Below, one piece after another: positions 44,659 through 52,738 of a stretch of 64,000 bases of DNA. The stretch comes from Scopulibacillus darangshiensis (lineage in GTDB: Bacteria; Bacillota; Bacilli; Bacillales; Sporolactobacillaceae). Under the pieces are notes generated by a model that was not told where the DNA came from, did no database searches, and saw only the letters and a list, made by a program, of their open reading frames with translations. Every line of letters begins with the position of its first letter. The first letter of the stretch is position 1. Position numbers and translations under genes: made by a program. Where the stretch lies: NCBI RefSeq assembly GCF_004341035.1, contig NZ_SLXK01000018.1, forward strand, positions 16,437 through 80,436, in the 5' to 3' direction.

Positions 44659-45723
44659 TTAAGCTATAAAAAATGCACAAATCGATAGAATGACGGAAGT
44701 GATCGTCATAGCGAGAAGCGGGCGCATCGCACGGCTGCGCAGATCCTTGAAACTGACATTTAATCCGAGACCAACCATTGCCATTGTTAAAATAAATGTT
44801 GTTAAGCTCGAGATATTATCCATAACTCCTTGTGAAATGGTAATCGAATGGCCGATGACATAGCTGCCGATCAAACTCATGATGATAAAACCAATTAAGA
44901 ACCAAGGGAATTCGACTTTACCTTGACCCTCTGCTTTGCCTTTTCGCTTCATCCAATATACGAGGATAAAGCTAAGGGGGACAAGCAAAAATACCCTGCC
45001 AAGCTTAGCTAATAGTGCAATTGCCAGACCATCGGGTCCCGCCGGAGCTCCAGCAAGCGCGACATGGGCGATCTCATGCAAACTCGTACCGGACCATATG
45101 CCGTAATCGATGGCGGACAAAGGCAGAAAAGGTCGTAAAATCGTATAGGCCACCGCGAAAATCGTACCCATTAGAGCGATGATGCCAGCACCGATCGCCG
45201 TATCCTCTTCCTTGGATTTGACAATAGAAGAGACTGTTGCAATCGCTGAAGCTCCGCAAACCCCAGTCCCAACACCAAGCAGGAAGGATAAGGACATATC
45301 CGCTTTAAACCACTTAGCAATCAGCATCATGACACCGATCGAAAAGATAATGACACCAGCGTCGCGGGCGAGTAAACCAAGACCATCGTGAAAAATAACA
45401 TCAATATTGAGCTTTAGACCAAACAGGACAATCGCATAACGCAAAAGTTTTTTCGCTGAAAATTGAATGCCTTGACGGATTGCCTCCGGATAACCGAAGA
45501 TTTGCCGATAAATGACAGCAATGATAATAGAACAAGCCATTGGGCCGACCTGACTAAATCCCGGAACCTTGGCAAGCCAAAAACCTATGAAAGCAATGAT
45601 GAATGTAAAACCTACCCCGTAAAGCCACAAAACCGCTGGGCTGCCCTTAGGTTTCTTTTGATTTCCACCGTTTACATGGGCAGTGTCTTTCTGTAAGGCT
45701 AACCCTTGATTGTCTCCAGCCAT
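44659..45723 (-). CDS. YeiH family (UPF0324) putative sulfate/anion exporter
   Basis: This 354-residue protein has about ten membrane segments and the family motifs GLKLNIDVI, GVGTGVCGASAIATV and WSGTSLHEIAHVALA. Family members are linked to sulfur compounds or taurine-derived sulfite. The N-terminal 30 residues are polar and probably cytoplasmic. The divergent LysR gene upstream is the usual partner. Export substrate not proven. Confidence 0.85.
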   Translation of the reverse strand: MAGDNQGLALQKDTAHVNGGNQKKPKGSPAVLWLYGVGFTFIIAFIGFWLAKVPGFSQVGPMACSIIIAVIYRQIFGYPEAIRQGIQFSAKKLLRYAIVLFGLKLNIDVIFHDGLGLLARDAGVIIFSIGVMMLIAKWFKADMSLSFLLGVGTGVCGASAIATVSSIVKSKEEDTAIGAGIIALMGTIFAVAYTILRPFLPLSAIDYGIWSGTSLHEIAHVALAGAPAGPDGLAIALLAKLGRVFLLVPLSFILVYWMKRKGKAEGQGKVEFPWFLIGFIIMSLIGSYVIGHSITISQGVMDNISSLTTFILTMAMVGLGLNVSFKDLRSRAMRPLLAMTITSVILSICAFFIA

Positions 45724-45856
45724 AATCTCACCTCAAAAAAAAATTTAATAGAGCGCTCTTTGGTTTCCTTAATACCAATATAATAAATGTGTTATCATAA
45801 AGGAAATATAGATTTTTTATTTCATTCATTAATATTTCTAATGATTGGAGGTCATC

Positions 45857-46747
45857 ATGACATTAGAGGCATTAAAAACATTTATCACCGTTGTCGAAGA
45901 ACAAAATTTCACACGGGCGGGTGAAAAATTATTATTATCTCAGCCGAGTGTCAGCTTGCACATCAAGAATCTGGAAAACACTTTTCAAACCAAATTGGTT
46001 GACCGGTCACCAAAATTTCTTCGCATTACACCAACTGGACAAATGTTGTATGAACGAGCGAAGCAGATGCTTAGACTTTATAGTAAAACGAAAGAGGAGA
46101 TTTACGCTTATCACCATCGTATTACCGGCACATTAAAAATCGGGGCAAGCTATACGATCGGTGAATACTTATTGCCTTTATTATTAACTGATTTTAATAA
46201 GGAATACCCTGATATCCAGCTGGAGGTGATCATTGATAATACCGAGAAGATTGTCCAATCCGTTAAGCTGCTACAAAATGATATTGGTCTCATTGAAGGA
46301 CACACGAACGAAAAAGACCTTGATATATCACCATTCATGGAAGATGAAATGGTGATCGTTGCACCCACCCAACATGTGCTAGCTTCAAAAAGCAAGGTGA
46401 TGATCGATGATTTGCAGGACCAGACATGGGTGACAAGAGAAAAGGGATCCGGAACCGGTGAATTCATGGCCCACTTCATCCGTTCCTTTGGTATTCGCAC
46501 CAACAATCTGATTTCATTTAGCACAAATCAAGCCGTAAAGGAAGCCGTGACAAATGGGATGGGCATTTCCATCTTATCATTATGGGTTGTTAAGAAAGCA
46601 GTTGAACAGGGTGAACTTGCCATCATTCATATGGAAGAAAAGCTTTTTACCCGGATGTTTTCATATGTTCTGTCTACAAGTATTGAACATAATAAAGCGA
46701 CAAATGTTTTTATCGATATGCTGAATAACCCGCCGGAGCAGGTCTAA
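45857..46747 (+). CDS. LysR-type regulator (CysL/YwfK-like)
   Basis: About 296 residues start MTLEALKTFITVVEEQNFTRAGEKLL. HTH is at 3-60 (LSQPSVSLHIKNLENTFQTKL) and the effector domain begins at GTLKIGASYTIGEYLLP. The closest type is CysL-like, which controls sulfur assimilation; this fits the divergent YeiH gene. The ATG at 45857 has TGGAGG upstream; a TTG 12 bases earlier lacks one. Confidence 0.87.
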   Translation: MTLEALKTFITVVEEQNFTRAGEKLLLSQPSVSLHIKNLENTFQTKLVDRSPKFLRITPTGQMLYERAKQMLRLYSKTKEEIYAYHHRITGTLKIGASYTIGEYLLPLLLTDFNKEYPDIQLEVIIDNTEKIVQSVKLLQNDIGLIEGHTNEKDLDISPFMEDEMVIVAPTQHVLASKSKVMIDDLQDQTWVTREKGSGTGEFMAHFIRSFGIRTNNLISFSTNQAVKEAVTNGMGISILSLWVVKKAVEQGELAIIHMEEKLFTRMFSYVLSTSIEHNKATNVFIDMLNNPPEQV

Positions 46748-46749
46748 AA

Positions 46750-46764
46750 GCCAAGTTTTCTTTA
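46750..46764 (+). repeat. Tail remnant of the intergenic repeat family
   Basis: GCCAAGTTTTCTTTA equals the last bases of the repeat. It lies 3 bases after the LysR stop, and its TTA is the complement of the convergent oxidoreductase stop codon. No hairpin remains. Confidence 0.5.
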
Positions 46765-48297
46765 ATCCATTCGTTTCAATGGTTTTTCAGCCGGTCCTTC
46801 GATAACCTCCCCAGTATAAGAGAATCGCGAACCATGGCATGGACAATCCCAGGTTCTGTCGCCGTGGTTCCATTCGGTTTCACAGCCTAAATGGGTACAT
46901 GTGGTATCAACGATATGCACTTGGCCTTTATCATCTTTGTAAGCACCGGCCCGCTCACCTTTATAAGTGACCACGCCGCCTTCATCATTTGCCAAATCCT
47001 CAGCATTCTTGTGAAACAGCTGAAACTTCCCTTTAACAAGATGCTTCGCGACATCACCGTTAATTGAAAAGAATTCTTTAAGGCTTGGATCGGCGTAAAA
47101 TCGTGAGGGTTCAAACAGTTTTTGATATGGATTTTCCCTTTTTAAGACAATATCACGAAGCAAGAGAGCAGCAACTGTACCATTTGTCATACCCCATTTT
47201 CTGTATCCGGTTGCGACCAAAAGGTTCTGTTCGCCCGGGCTCATTTCTCCGATATACGGCACCTTGTCTAACGTGATGAGGTCTTGCGCCGACCAGCGGT
47301 AAACAACATCTTTTATACCTAGTGTTTCCTGTCCAAATGATTCAAGGGCTTTGTAATGCTCTAAGGTGTCCTTCCCTTGACCGGTTTTGTGGCTTTCACC
47401 GCCTATTAATATTAGGTTCTCACCATTGAGCTTTGCCGAACGAAGTGATCTTGGCGGATTTTCGGCATTAATGTACATGCCGCCGGGAAATTCTCTGTCT
47501 GTTTTGGCAGCGATAATATATGACCGATCCGCATACATCCGGGTAAAGTAAAAATGGAGCCCGTCATAAAAAGGGTAGTGGGAGCATGACAAAATATGGT
47601 CAGCTGTAACACGATGCCCATCACTGGTAAGGACTGCGGGCTGGTCCCTGTTATCAACATTAACACCGACGGTGCTTTCATAAATTCGGCCGCCCTTGTC
47701 GAGGATTACCTGGATCAAATGCGCCAAATAGTGGATGGGATGGAATTGTGCTTGATCTTTCATGACTAATGCCTTTTTGATGTTTAGATCAAGCGGCATT
47801 TTATCTTTCAGCTCACCATTAATGTTTAAGTTTTGATAAGCCTTATATTCTTTTTCAAGTTTCCTGGCGTATTGATCTGTTGTTGCGTAGATGTAGGCGT
47901 CTTCATCGCTGAAATCACAATCGATATGTTGGTCTTGAACTGTTTTTCTAATAAACGCCAGCGCATCCATATTAGCCTCATAATATAATCTCGCTTTGCT
48001 TTTGCCCATATGACTGATGATCTCGTCATAGATTAAATGGTGCTGAGCGGTGATCTTTGCTGTTGTATGGCCGGTTGTGCCATTTAACAACTTGCTTGCT
48101 TCTAATAAAACAACTTGCAAGCCCTCGCTTGCCAGGAGGTAAGCTGCAGTAATGCCTGTGATCCCGCCCCCGACAATCACCGCATCTGCCTTAATATCTT
48201 CTTGCAAACTGGTGAACGCTGGTAAGTCAATAAAGTCTCGCCAATATGGTTCTGGAAAAGTTGGCAGTTTTTTTTCTTTATGATGGTTTTGTGGCAC
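46762..48297 (-). CDS. FAD-dependent oxidoreductase with C-terminal Rieske domain (YhfW-like)
   Basis: The 511-residue protein has an N-terminal DAO/FAD domain (ADAVIVGGGITGITAAYLLA near residue 35) and a Rieske 2Fe-2S domain at the end, with CTHLGCETEW and CPCHGSRF giving the C-x-H and C-x2-H ligands. B. subtilis YhfW has the same layout and 509 residues. The GTG at 48297 is chosen because ATGGAGG lies 8 bases upstream; the longer frame to 48342 has no site. The physiological substrate is unknown. Confidence 0.88.
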   Translation of the reverse strand: MPQNHHKEKKLPTFPEPYWRDFIDLPAFTSLQEDIKADAVIVGGGITGITAAYLLASEGLQVVLLEASKLLNGTTGHTTAKITAQHHLIYDEIISHMGKSKARLYYEANMDALAFIRKTVQDQHIDCDFSDEDAYIYATTDQYARKLEKEYKAYQNLNINGELKDKMPLDLNIKKALVMKDQAQFHPIHYLAHLIQVILDKGGRIYESTVGVNVDNRDQPAVLTSDGHRVTADHILSCSHYPFYDGLHFYFTRMYADRSYIIAAKTDREFPGGMYINAENPPRSLRSAKLNGENLILIGGESHKTGQGKDTLEHYKALESFGQETLGIKDVVYRWSAQDLITLDKVPYIGEMSPGEQNLLVATGYRKWGMTNGTVAALLLRDIVLKRENPYQKLFEPSRFYADPSLKEFFSINGDVAKHLVKGKFQLFHKNAEDLANDEGGVVTYKGERAGAYKDDKGQVHIVDTTCTHLGCETEWNHGDRTWDCPCHGSRFSYTGEVIEGPAEKPLKRMD

Positions 48298-48409
48298 TGA
48301 AATATCCTCCATTTTTTGGTCTTTAATGGTTATCGTCCCCAATAAAGGGAGGACATATTCCGTATAACCTGCCTATTGGAATCAAAAAATAACCATTGAG
48401 GTGATGATC

Positions 48410-48529
48410 ATGGAAAAGAAACCGCCAAGAACCAAGACGACAAAACATAAAAGAAAAGGTATGTCCCGAACAAATACACCACAACGTCCTGAACCACAGC
48501 CAAAGGATTATGAGGAGATTGAATATTGA
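48410..48529 (+). CDS. Small basic, Pro-rich protein
   Basis: A 39-residue frame starts MEKKPPRTKTTKHKRKG and ends in the acidic tail YEEIEY. GAGGTGAT precedes the ATG. The polar composition suggests a disordered peptide, perhaps nucleic-acid binding. No family is recognised. The 3' end overlaps the next frame. Confidence 0.45.
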   Translation: MEKKPPRTKTTKHKRKGMSRTNTPQRPEPQPKDYEEIEY

Positions 48530-48665
48530 GCATCAATTTACTGGGCTTTTGCTGCGGGGGAACAATGTGACGATTGGGCCTGGCTGTTTTATTGATTACG
48601 TAGAATATAATTCAAATTTTGAGCAGGACAATAACGCCAAAGTGAAGGATAATAAGAAATTATGA
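48510..48665 (+). CDS. Short ORF resembling the end of a bactofilin-like protein
   Basis: The 51-codon frame contains LLRGNNVTIGPGCFIDYVEY and ends AKVKDNKKL. This recalls the last turn of beta-helical polymer-forming (bactofilin-like) proteins, without the body of the domain. It overlaps the preceding frame by 20 bases, and its ribosome site (AAAGGA) is too close to the ATG to be convincing. It may be a small protein or a gene remnant. Confidence 0.3.
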   Translation: MRRLNIEHQFTGLLLRGNNVTIGPGCFIDYVEYNSNFEQDNNAKVKDNKKL

Positions 48666-48675
48666 CTGACAGTAC

Positions 48676-48978
48676 TTGTCAGGTATGTCGGCACTGCACA
48701 ACTTTAGCCCGAAACAATACGGCTCAGTCAATTCAACGATTGGGTTTGTCAGAGAGTTTGGCATGACTGTAGGAATTACGATTTTCGGCACGATTCAAAG
48801 CCATGATTTTGCAAATAAATTAAAAGATGCCTTTGCGGGAATGGGCGGTGTACCTCAGGGTCTTAGCGAAAATCCCCGGGCAATGTTATCACAGGAAGCG
48901 AGAGCACATATACCTGGCCCGATTTTGAGCAAATTGACTGACGCACTGTCAACATCCATTACAGAAGTTTTTTACTAA
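48676..48978 (+). pseudogene. C-terminal remnant of a DHA2-type MFS drug exporter
   Basis: This frame has no start codon with a ribosome site and begins right after an in-frame stop. The encoded stretch PKQYGSVNSTIGFVREFGMT followed by GITIFGTIQSHDFANKLKDAF is typical of the last third of EmrB/QacA (14-segment) exporters. The first 350 or so residues are missing, and the end is cut before the final membrane segment. It is a decayed fragment. Confidence 0.75.
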
Positions 48979-48981
48979 TAG

Positions 48982-49028
48982 AAAAATCCGCACTATTCAG
49001 ATAGGATATCTGAATAGTGCGGATTTTT
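48982..49028. terminator. Very long palindromic terminator
   Basis: A perfect 22-bp stem (48982-49003 with 49007-49028) with a 3-base GGA loop has an A5 start and T5 end, so it can work in both directions. It follows the decayed MFS fragment, and is a relic of the former intact gene's terminator. Confidence 0.85.
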
Positions 49029-49059
49029 ATTTATACATAAGTCTTTTGTTTTGTCCCAG

Positions 49060-49080
49060 CCTCGTTTTTGATAAACGAGG
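49060..49080 (-). terminator. Probable terminator of the NCS1 permease gene
   Basis: An 8-bp stem CCTCGTTT/AAACGAGG lies 10 bases past the stop codon on the minus strand. A clean U-tract is not evident after it, so function is uncertain. Confidence 0.45.
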
Positions 49081-49090
49081 TTAACGAATG

Positions 49091-50461
49091 TTAAATCCCC
49101 TTATTTTGCATGTTAGATGTATTTATGCGAATCTGCCGTTTCATTGGAAAATAGTAAAGGACACCGGGAATAATAAGTCCTATAATCCAGGCAAGGTCAG
49201 CTCCATTTAACGCGTGAGCAATCGGACCCATATAAAAGGACGTGTTAATAAATGGAATTTCAGCAAGGATTGAAACAATATATGCTACTGTTGTGATCCA
49301 ATTTATTTTGCCATATTGCCCGTTGCCATCGAAAACATCTTGTGTATTATAATGGCCGCGCCGCAGAAGATAGAAGTCAACCAGATTAATCGTTGTCCAA
49401 GGGATCAGGAAATAAGTTAGAAATAAGATGAAGTTTGAGAAAAAGGCGAGAAAACTATGTCGCCCCCATATAGCCAGAAGGGTCCCAATCACAGTAATGC
49501 AAAGCAACAATATCAGACGGACTTTAGGTGTTACCTTAAGATTAAAAAACGGCTGGATCGCTGTCGTTGACGACATAAATGCACCATATAAATTATACAC
49601 ATCGATTGAAATTTGACCTAAGAAAATAATGACAAACATAATTAAGGCAAATGTTCCGAATAAATGAGCCAAATTAGAGCTGGCGTGATCAAGGTAATGA
49701 GGAACAGCAATTGTCAAAATAACACCTAGCAGCATCATCCAGAACGTGCCGATGACGCTCCCACAATAAGTATACCAAAAGGACTTTGAAGTCGATGTGT
49801 TGATCGGTAAATATCGGGAGTAATCGGCGACATACGGCGCATAAGTTAACTGCCAGGTCGCAACAACACTAACGCTGAGCATAAATGCCGCGGGGTTAAA
49901 GCCACTCATCGACCAGCTGCCAGCGGGCAGCGGCATCCTGAATACAATGACCGTGACGATGGCAAAAACAATAATAAAAATCCAAGTCAAATACTTTTGC
50001 ATTTTATGAATCAGGTCATAACCAAACAGGGCAATGAAAAAGGCAACAATACTAAAAAGAATAACACTAACGTTTGGACTGATCGAAAGCGTGCTGCTTA
50101 AAACCTCGGAACCGAGCACATTGCTGCTCGCAAAGAAACCAAGATACATTAAAATCACGATCACAATTGGAATAGCTGCACCATAGACACCAAATTGGGC
50201 TCTGCTTTGGATCATTTGGGGTATGCCAAGCTTTGGCCCCTGGGCAGAATGCAACGCCATGAAAATCGCCCCCAGACAATTACCCAAAATAAGAGCGAGC
50301 ACACTCCAGAATAGATTTAGTCCGAAAGTGACGACAAGTGCCCCGGTTACAAGGGTTGTGACATGCATATTGCCTGCAAACCAGATGTTAAATAAACTTG
50401 ATGGCTTTCCATATCTTTCATCCTCAGGAATAAAATCGACACTTCTTTGTTCTATTTTCAT
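49091..50461 (-). CDS. NCS1-family nucleobase permease (cytosine/purine type)
   Basis: This 456-residue protein has about 12 membrane segments. The start reads SVDFIPEDERYGKPSSLFNIWFAGN, a hallmark of the cytosine/purine permease family (CodB and relatives). The sequences LGIPQMIQSRAQFGVYG and YAPYVADYSRYLP are further family signatures. The start ATG at 50461 follows a GGGGGG-rich ribosome site. A 5' leader with NAG triplets and an attenuator precedes it. A second NCS1 transporter sits in the pyrimidine operon at 62109. Confidence 0.85.
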   Translation of the reverse strand: MKIEQRSVDFIPEDERYGKPSSLFNIWFAGNMHVTTLVTGALVVTFGLNLFWSVLALILGNCLGAIFMALHSAQGPKLGIPQMIQSRAQFGVYGAAIPIVIVILMYLGFFASSNVLGSEVLSSTLSISPNVSVILFSIVAFFIALFGYDLIHKMQKYLTWIFIIVFAIVTVIVFRMPLPAGSWSMSGFNPAAFMLSVSVVATWQLTYAPYVADYSRYLPINTSTSKSFWYTYCGSVIGTFWMMLLGVILTIAVPHYLDHASSNLAHLFGTFALIMFVIIFLGQISIDVYNLYGAFMSSTTAIQPFFNLKVTPKVRLILLLCITVIGTLLAIWGRHSFLAFFSNFILFLTYFLIPWTTINLVDFYLLRRGHYNTQDVFDGNGQYGKINWITTVAYIVSILAEIPFINTSFYMGPIAHALNGADLAWIIGLIIPGVLYYFPMKRQIRINTSNMQNKGI

Positions 50462-50510
50462 AAAAAAGCCCCCCTCATCAATTTACTTTATTATGATAAA
50501 GTAAAAATAT

Positions 50511-50590
50511 AAAAAGGGACTATATCGAAGAAATAAAAACAACTTCATCGATATAGCCCCCTATTCACTAATAGCCTTGTCTATGGGCTA
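50511..50590 (-). promoter_or_regulatory. Attenuator leader of the NCS1 permease gene with UAG triplets
   Basis: On the minus strand four TAG triplets occur at 50590-50588, 50583-50581, 50570-50568 and 50563-50561; the first pair and last pair are each separated by 4 bases. TAGCCC in the first can pair with GGGCTA next to the last, an antiterminator. This excludes the terminator stem GGGCTATATCGA (from 50560) with TCGATATAGTCCC (ending at 50516), which is followed by T5 and a T-rich run. The same block occurs in the divergent leader at 50855-50959. Confidence 0.65.
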
Positions 50591-50606
50591 AAACACTATG
50601 TGATTT

Positions 50607-50633
50607 ATTGTAAGCGCAACGTAGCTTTGTCAA
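50607..50633 (-). promoter_or_regulatory. Promoter of the NCS1 permease leader
   Basis: On the minus strand TTGACA (50633-50628), a short 15-base spacer and TACAAT (50612-50607) place the transcript start just before the UAG block. Confidence 0.5.
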
Positions 50634-50768
50634 ATTCCGAATTTTCGAACACTATTGACTGCTTTTATTTTAACTTTTAACAAATATAAAGTCAATGAAC
50701 TTTTCGATATTGACCGTTGTTGTTATACTTGTGCACCCAGCACAGTATTATGCCGTTTCTGAAATCAT

Positions 50769-50797
50769 TTGACACCTTTAAATATTTGCAATACAAT
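50769..50797 (+). promoter_or_regulatory. Promoter of the amino-acid permease leader
   Basis: TTGACA (50769-50774), a 17-base spacer and TACAAT (50792-50797) are close to consensus. They predict a leader of about 300 bases that includes the attenuator. Confidence 0.6.
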
Positions 50798-50854
50798 AAA
50801 CAAAGCAAAGTTATTAGAAACTAGCAAAGTTATTTGACCGAAAAAAAGTGAGAT

Positions 50855-50959
50855 TTAGCCCATTTAAACTGAATATTTATTTAGCCCAGAGCATTTAGTG
50901 AATAGGGGGCTGTACTGTGAAATTCTTAATTTTTGCAGTATAGTTCCCTATTTCTTTTT
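50855..50959 (+). promoter_or_regulatory. Attenuator leader of the amino-acid permease gene with NAG triplets
   Basis: TTTAGCCCA occurs twice (from 50855 and from 50880). From 50882 four triplets TAG, GAG, TAG, TAG (50882, 50889, 50896, 50903) are each separated by exactly 4 bases. The 17-bp terminator stem 50901-50917 with 50936-50952 (three G-T pairs) is followed by TTTCTTTTT. AGCCC near 50884 can pair with GGGCT at 50907-50911 as antiterminator. Spacing of NAG triplets by 4 bases is the known HutP recognition pattern; HutP control is an inference. Confidence 0.65.
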
Positions 50960-51013
50960 GCCTAATTTTGGCACCAATTTAAGTCTATATCCAACGGCTT
51001 AAATGCCAAATAA

Positions 51014-51027
51014 TGAAAGCACTTACA
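51014..51027 (+). promoter_or_regulatory. CcpA cre-like site
   Basis: TGAAAGCACTTACA matches the catabolite-responsive element consensus TGWAANCGNTNWCA except for one central base (CA for CG). It lies between the attenuator and the permease start, next to a TATAAT-type box near 51032, and may repress a second promoter. Confidence 0.35.
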
Positions 51028-51101
51028 AATTATATAATACTTCAAAAAAGGGGGAGTCTTAAGTCTGAATAAGGATAAAACAATTTTTGGGGGGAATCCA
51101 G

Positions 51102-52589
51102 ATGATTAATAAACAGTTGAAACAAGCACCGCAAACTGTACAAAAACAATCTTCAAATACTTTGCAAAGAAAATTAAAAGCCCGTCACCTGACAATGATA
51201 TCATTAGGCGGGGCGATAGGAACGGGGCTTTTCCTTGGAAGCGGTCCCGCCATACACTCCGCCGGTCCGGGGGGAGCTTTAGCCGCTTATACCGTTATTG
51301 GAGTCATGGTGTTTTTTATAATGACAAGTCTTGGGGAGCTGGCGTCATTTATGCCAGTGAGCGGAGCCTTTAGTACGTATGCCTCGCGTTTTATCGACCC
51401 TTCTTTGGGATTTGCGTTAGGTTGGAACTATTGGTTTACTTGGGCAATGACACTTGCTGCGGAGCTGTCTGCGTCTACGATGGTTATGAAGTTTTGGTTT
51501 CCAAACAGTCCTTCGATGATGTGGAGCTTTTTGTTCTTAGTCTTGATATTCTTACTGAATTACCTGTCTGTTAAAGGGTACGGAGAAGGAGAATATTGGT
51601 TTTCACTCATTAAAGTGGGGACAATCATCATCTTTATCATTGTCGGGGTATTAATGATTTTTGGTATTATGAACGGTAAGCCGATAGGTTTCAAAAATTT
51701 TACTATTGGTGATGCACCATTTCACGGGGGCTTTATGGCCACCTTAGGTATTTTTATAGCGGCTGGTTTTTCCTTCCAGGGGACAGAAATTGTCGGTGTT
51801 GCAGCAGGTGAGAGTGAAAATCCTGCAAAAAATGTTCCGCGTTCCGTTCGCAGCATCTTTTGGCGGATTTTATTATTTTATTGTCTTGCAATCTTTGTTA
51901 TTGGATTGATTGTTCCGTATACAAGCAATAGTCTGCAAGGTGAAACAATTATGGTCAGTCCGTTTACAACAGTATTTAAGAAAGCAGGGCTTGCCTTTGC
52001 AGCCTCGGCGATGAATGCCGTCATTTTAACAGCGGTATTATCCGCCGGAAATTCGAGTCTATACGTGACGAGCCGGATGTTATACGCAATGGCCAATGAT
52101 GGACTAGCCCCGCGGATTTTTGCAAAGCTAAACAAGCGCGGCGTTCCCATTTGGGCATTAATCGTGACGTCCCTCGTAGGCATGCTGGCATTTTTTGCAT
52201 CCGTTTTCGGTGATGGTGCCATCTATATATGGTTAATGAATTCGGTCGGTGTCACAGGATTTATTTTTTGGCTTGGTATTGCGGCCAGCCACTACCGGTT
52301 TCGGAAAGCATACTTGGCTCAAGGTTATTCACTTAGCGATCTTCCTTATCGTTCTAAATGGTTCCCTTTTGGACCTATTTTTGCCTTTGTACTTTGTCTC
52401 ATTGTTTTATTGGCACAAGACTATCAAGCGTTTCTTGGCGGTGGCATTGAGTGGGGAAGCGTCATTGCCGCATATCTTGGCATTCCGTTATTTCTCGTAC
52501 TTTGGCTAGGTTATAAGATTAAAAACAAAACTAAGGTCGTTCCGTTAAAAGAATGCCAATTTGATTTTGACGAACATAGGAATGTATAG
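51102..52589 (+). CDS. Amino-acid permease, AAT/APC family
   Basis: About 495 residues and 12 membrane segments. LKARHLTMISLGGAIGTGLF near residue 25 is the substrate-binding signature of the family (LysP, AroP, GabP, HutM), and FQGTEIVGVAAGESENPAKN near 235 is another family motif. The ligand is a cationic, aromatic or histidine-type amino acid; the HutP-like leader would favour histidine, but this is unproven. The ATG at 51102 is preferred over a TTG at 51087; ribosome-binding G-runs precede both. Confidence 0.87.
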   Translation: MINKQLKQAPQTVQKQSSNTLQRKLKARHLTMISLGGAIGTGLFLGSGPAIHSAGPGGALAAYTVIGVMVFFIMTSLGELASFMPVSGAFSTYASRFIDPSLGFALGWNYWFTWAMTLAAELSASTMVMKFWFPNSPSMMWSFLFLVLIFLLNYLSVKGYGEGEYWFSLIKVGTIIIFIIVGVLMIFGIMNGKPIGFKNFTIGDAPFHGGFMATLGIFIAAGFSFQGTEIVGVAAGESENPAKNVPRSVRSIFWRILLFYCLAIFVIGLIVPYTSNSLQGETIMVSPFTTVFKKAGLAFAASAMNAVILTAVLSAGNSSLYVTSRMLYAMANDGLAPRIFAKLNKRGVPIWALIVTSLVGMLAFFASVFGDGAIYIWLMNSVGVTGFIFWLGIAASHYRFRKAYLAQGYSLSDLPYRSKWFPFGPIFAFVLCLIVLLAQDYQAFLGGGIEWGSVIAAYLGIPLFLVLWLGYKIKNKTKVVPLKECQFDFDEHRNV

Positions 52590-52617
52590 CAGAATTAACC
52601 TCTGAAGATTAAACTGC

Positions 52618-52650
52618 CCCGAGTTCATAAGAATATGAACTCGGGTTTTT
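52618..52650 (+). terminator. Intrinsic terminator of the amino-acid permease gene
   Basis: A perfect 12-bp stem CCCGAGTTCATA/TATGAACTCGGG with a 4-base loop is followed by T6. Confidence 0.88.
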
Positions 52651-52738
52651 TATTAATTGCTTTGCATTACGAGTGTATCCGTTTGCAAGACGAACGTGAA
52701 ATAAAGTGATAGAATAATGGTGAAATGGAGGGACCATG

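Noticed and set aside
50607..50622. Partial cre-like sequence TGTAAGCGCAACG in the NCS1 promoter
   Set aside because: Only the first half fits the CcpA consensus; the second half does not.
50500..51100. Lysine or purine riboswitch before the permease genes
   Set aside because: The leaders are too short and simple and lack the conserved junction sequences of those riboswitches; the triplet/attenuator reading explains them better.
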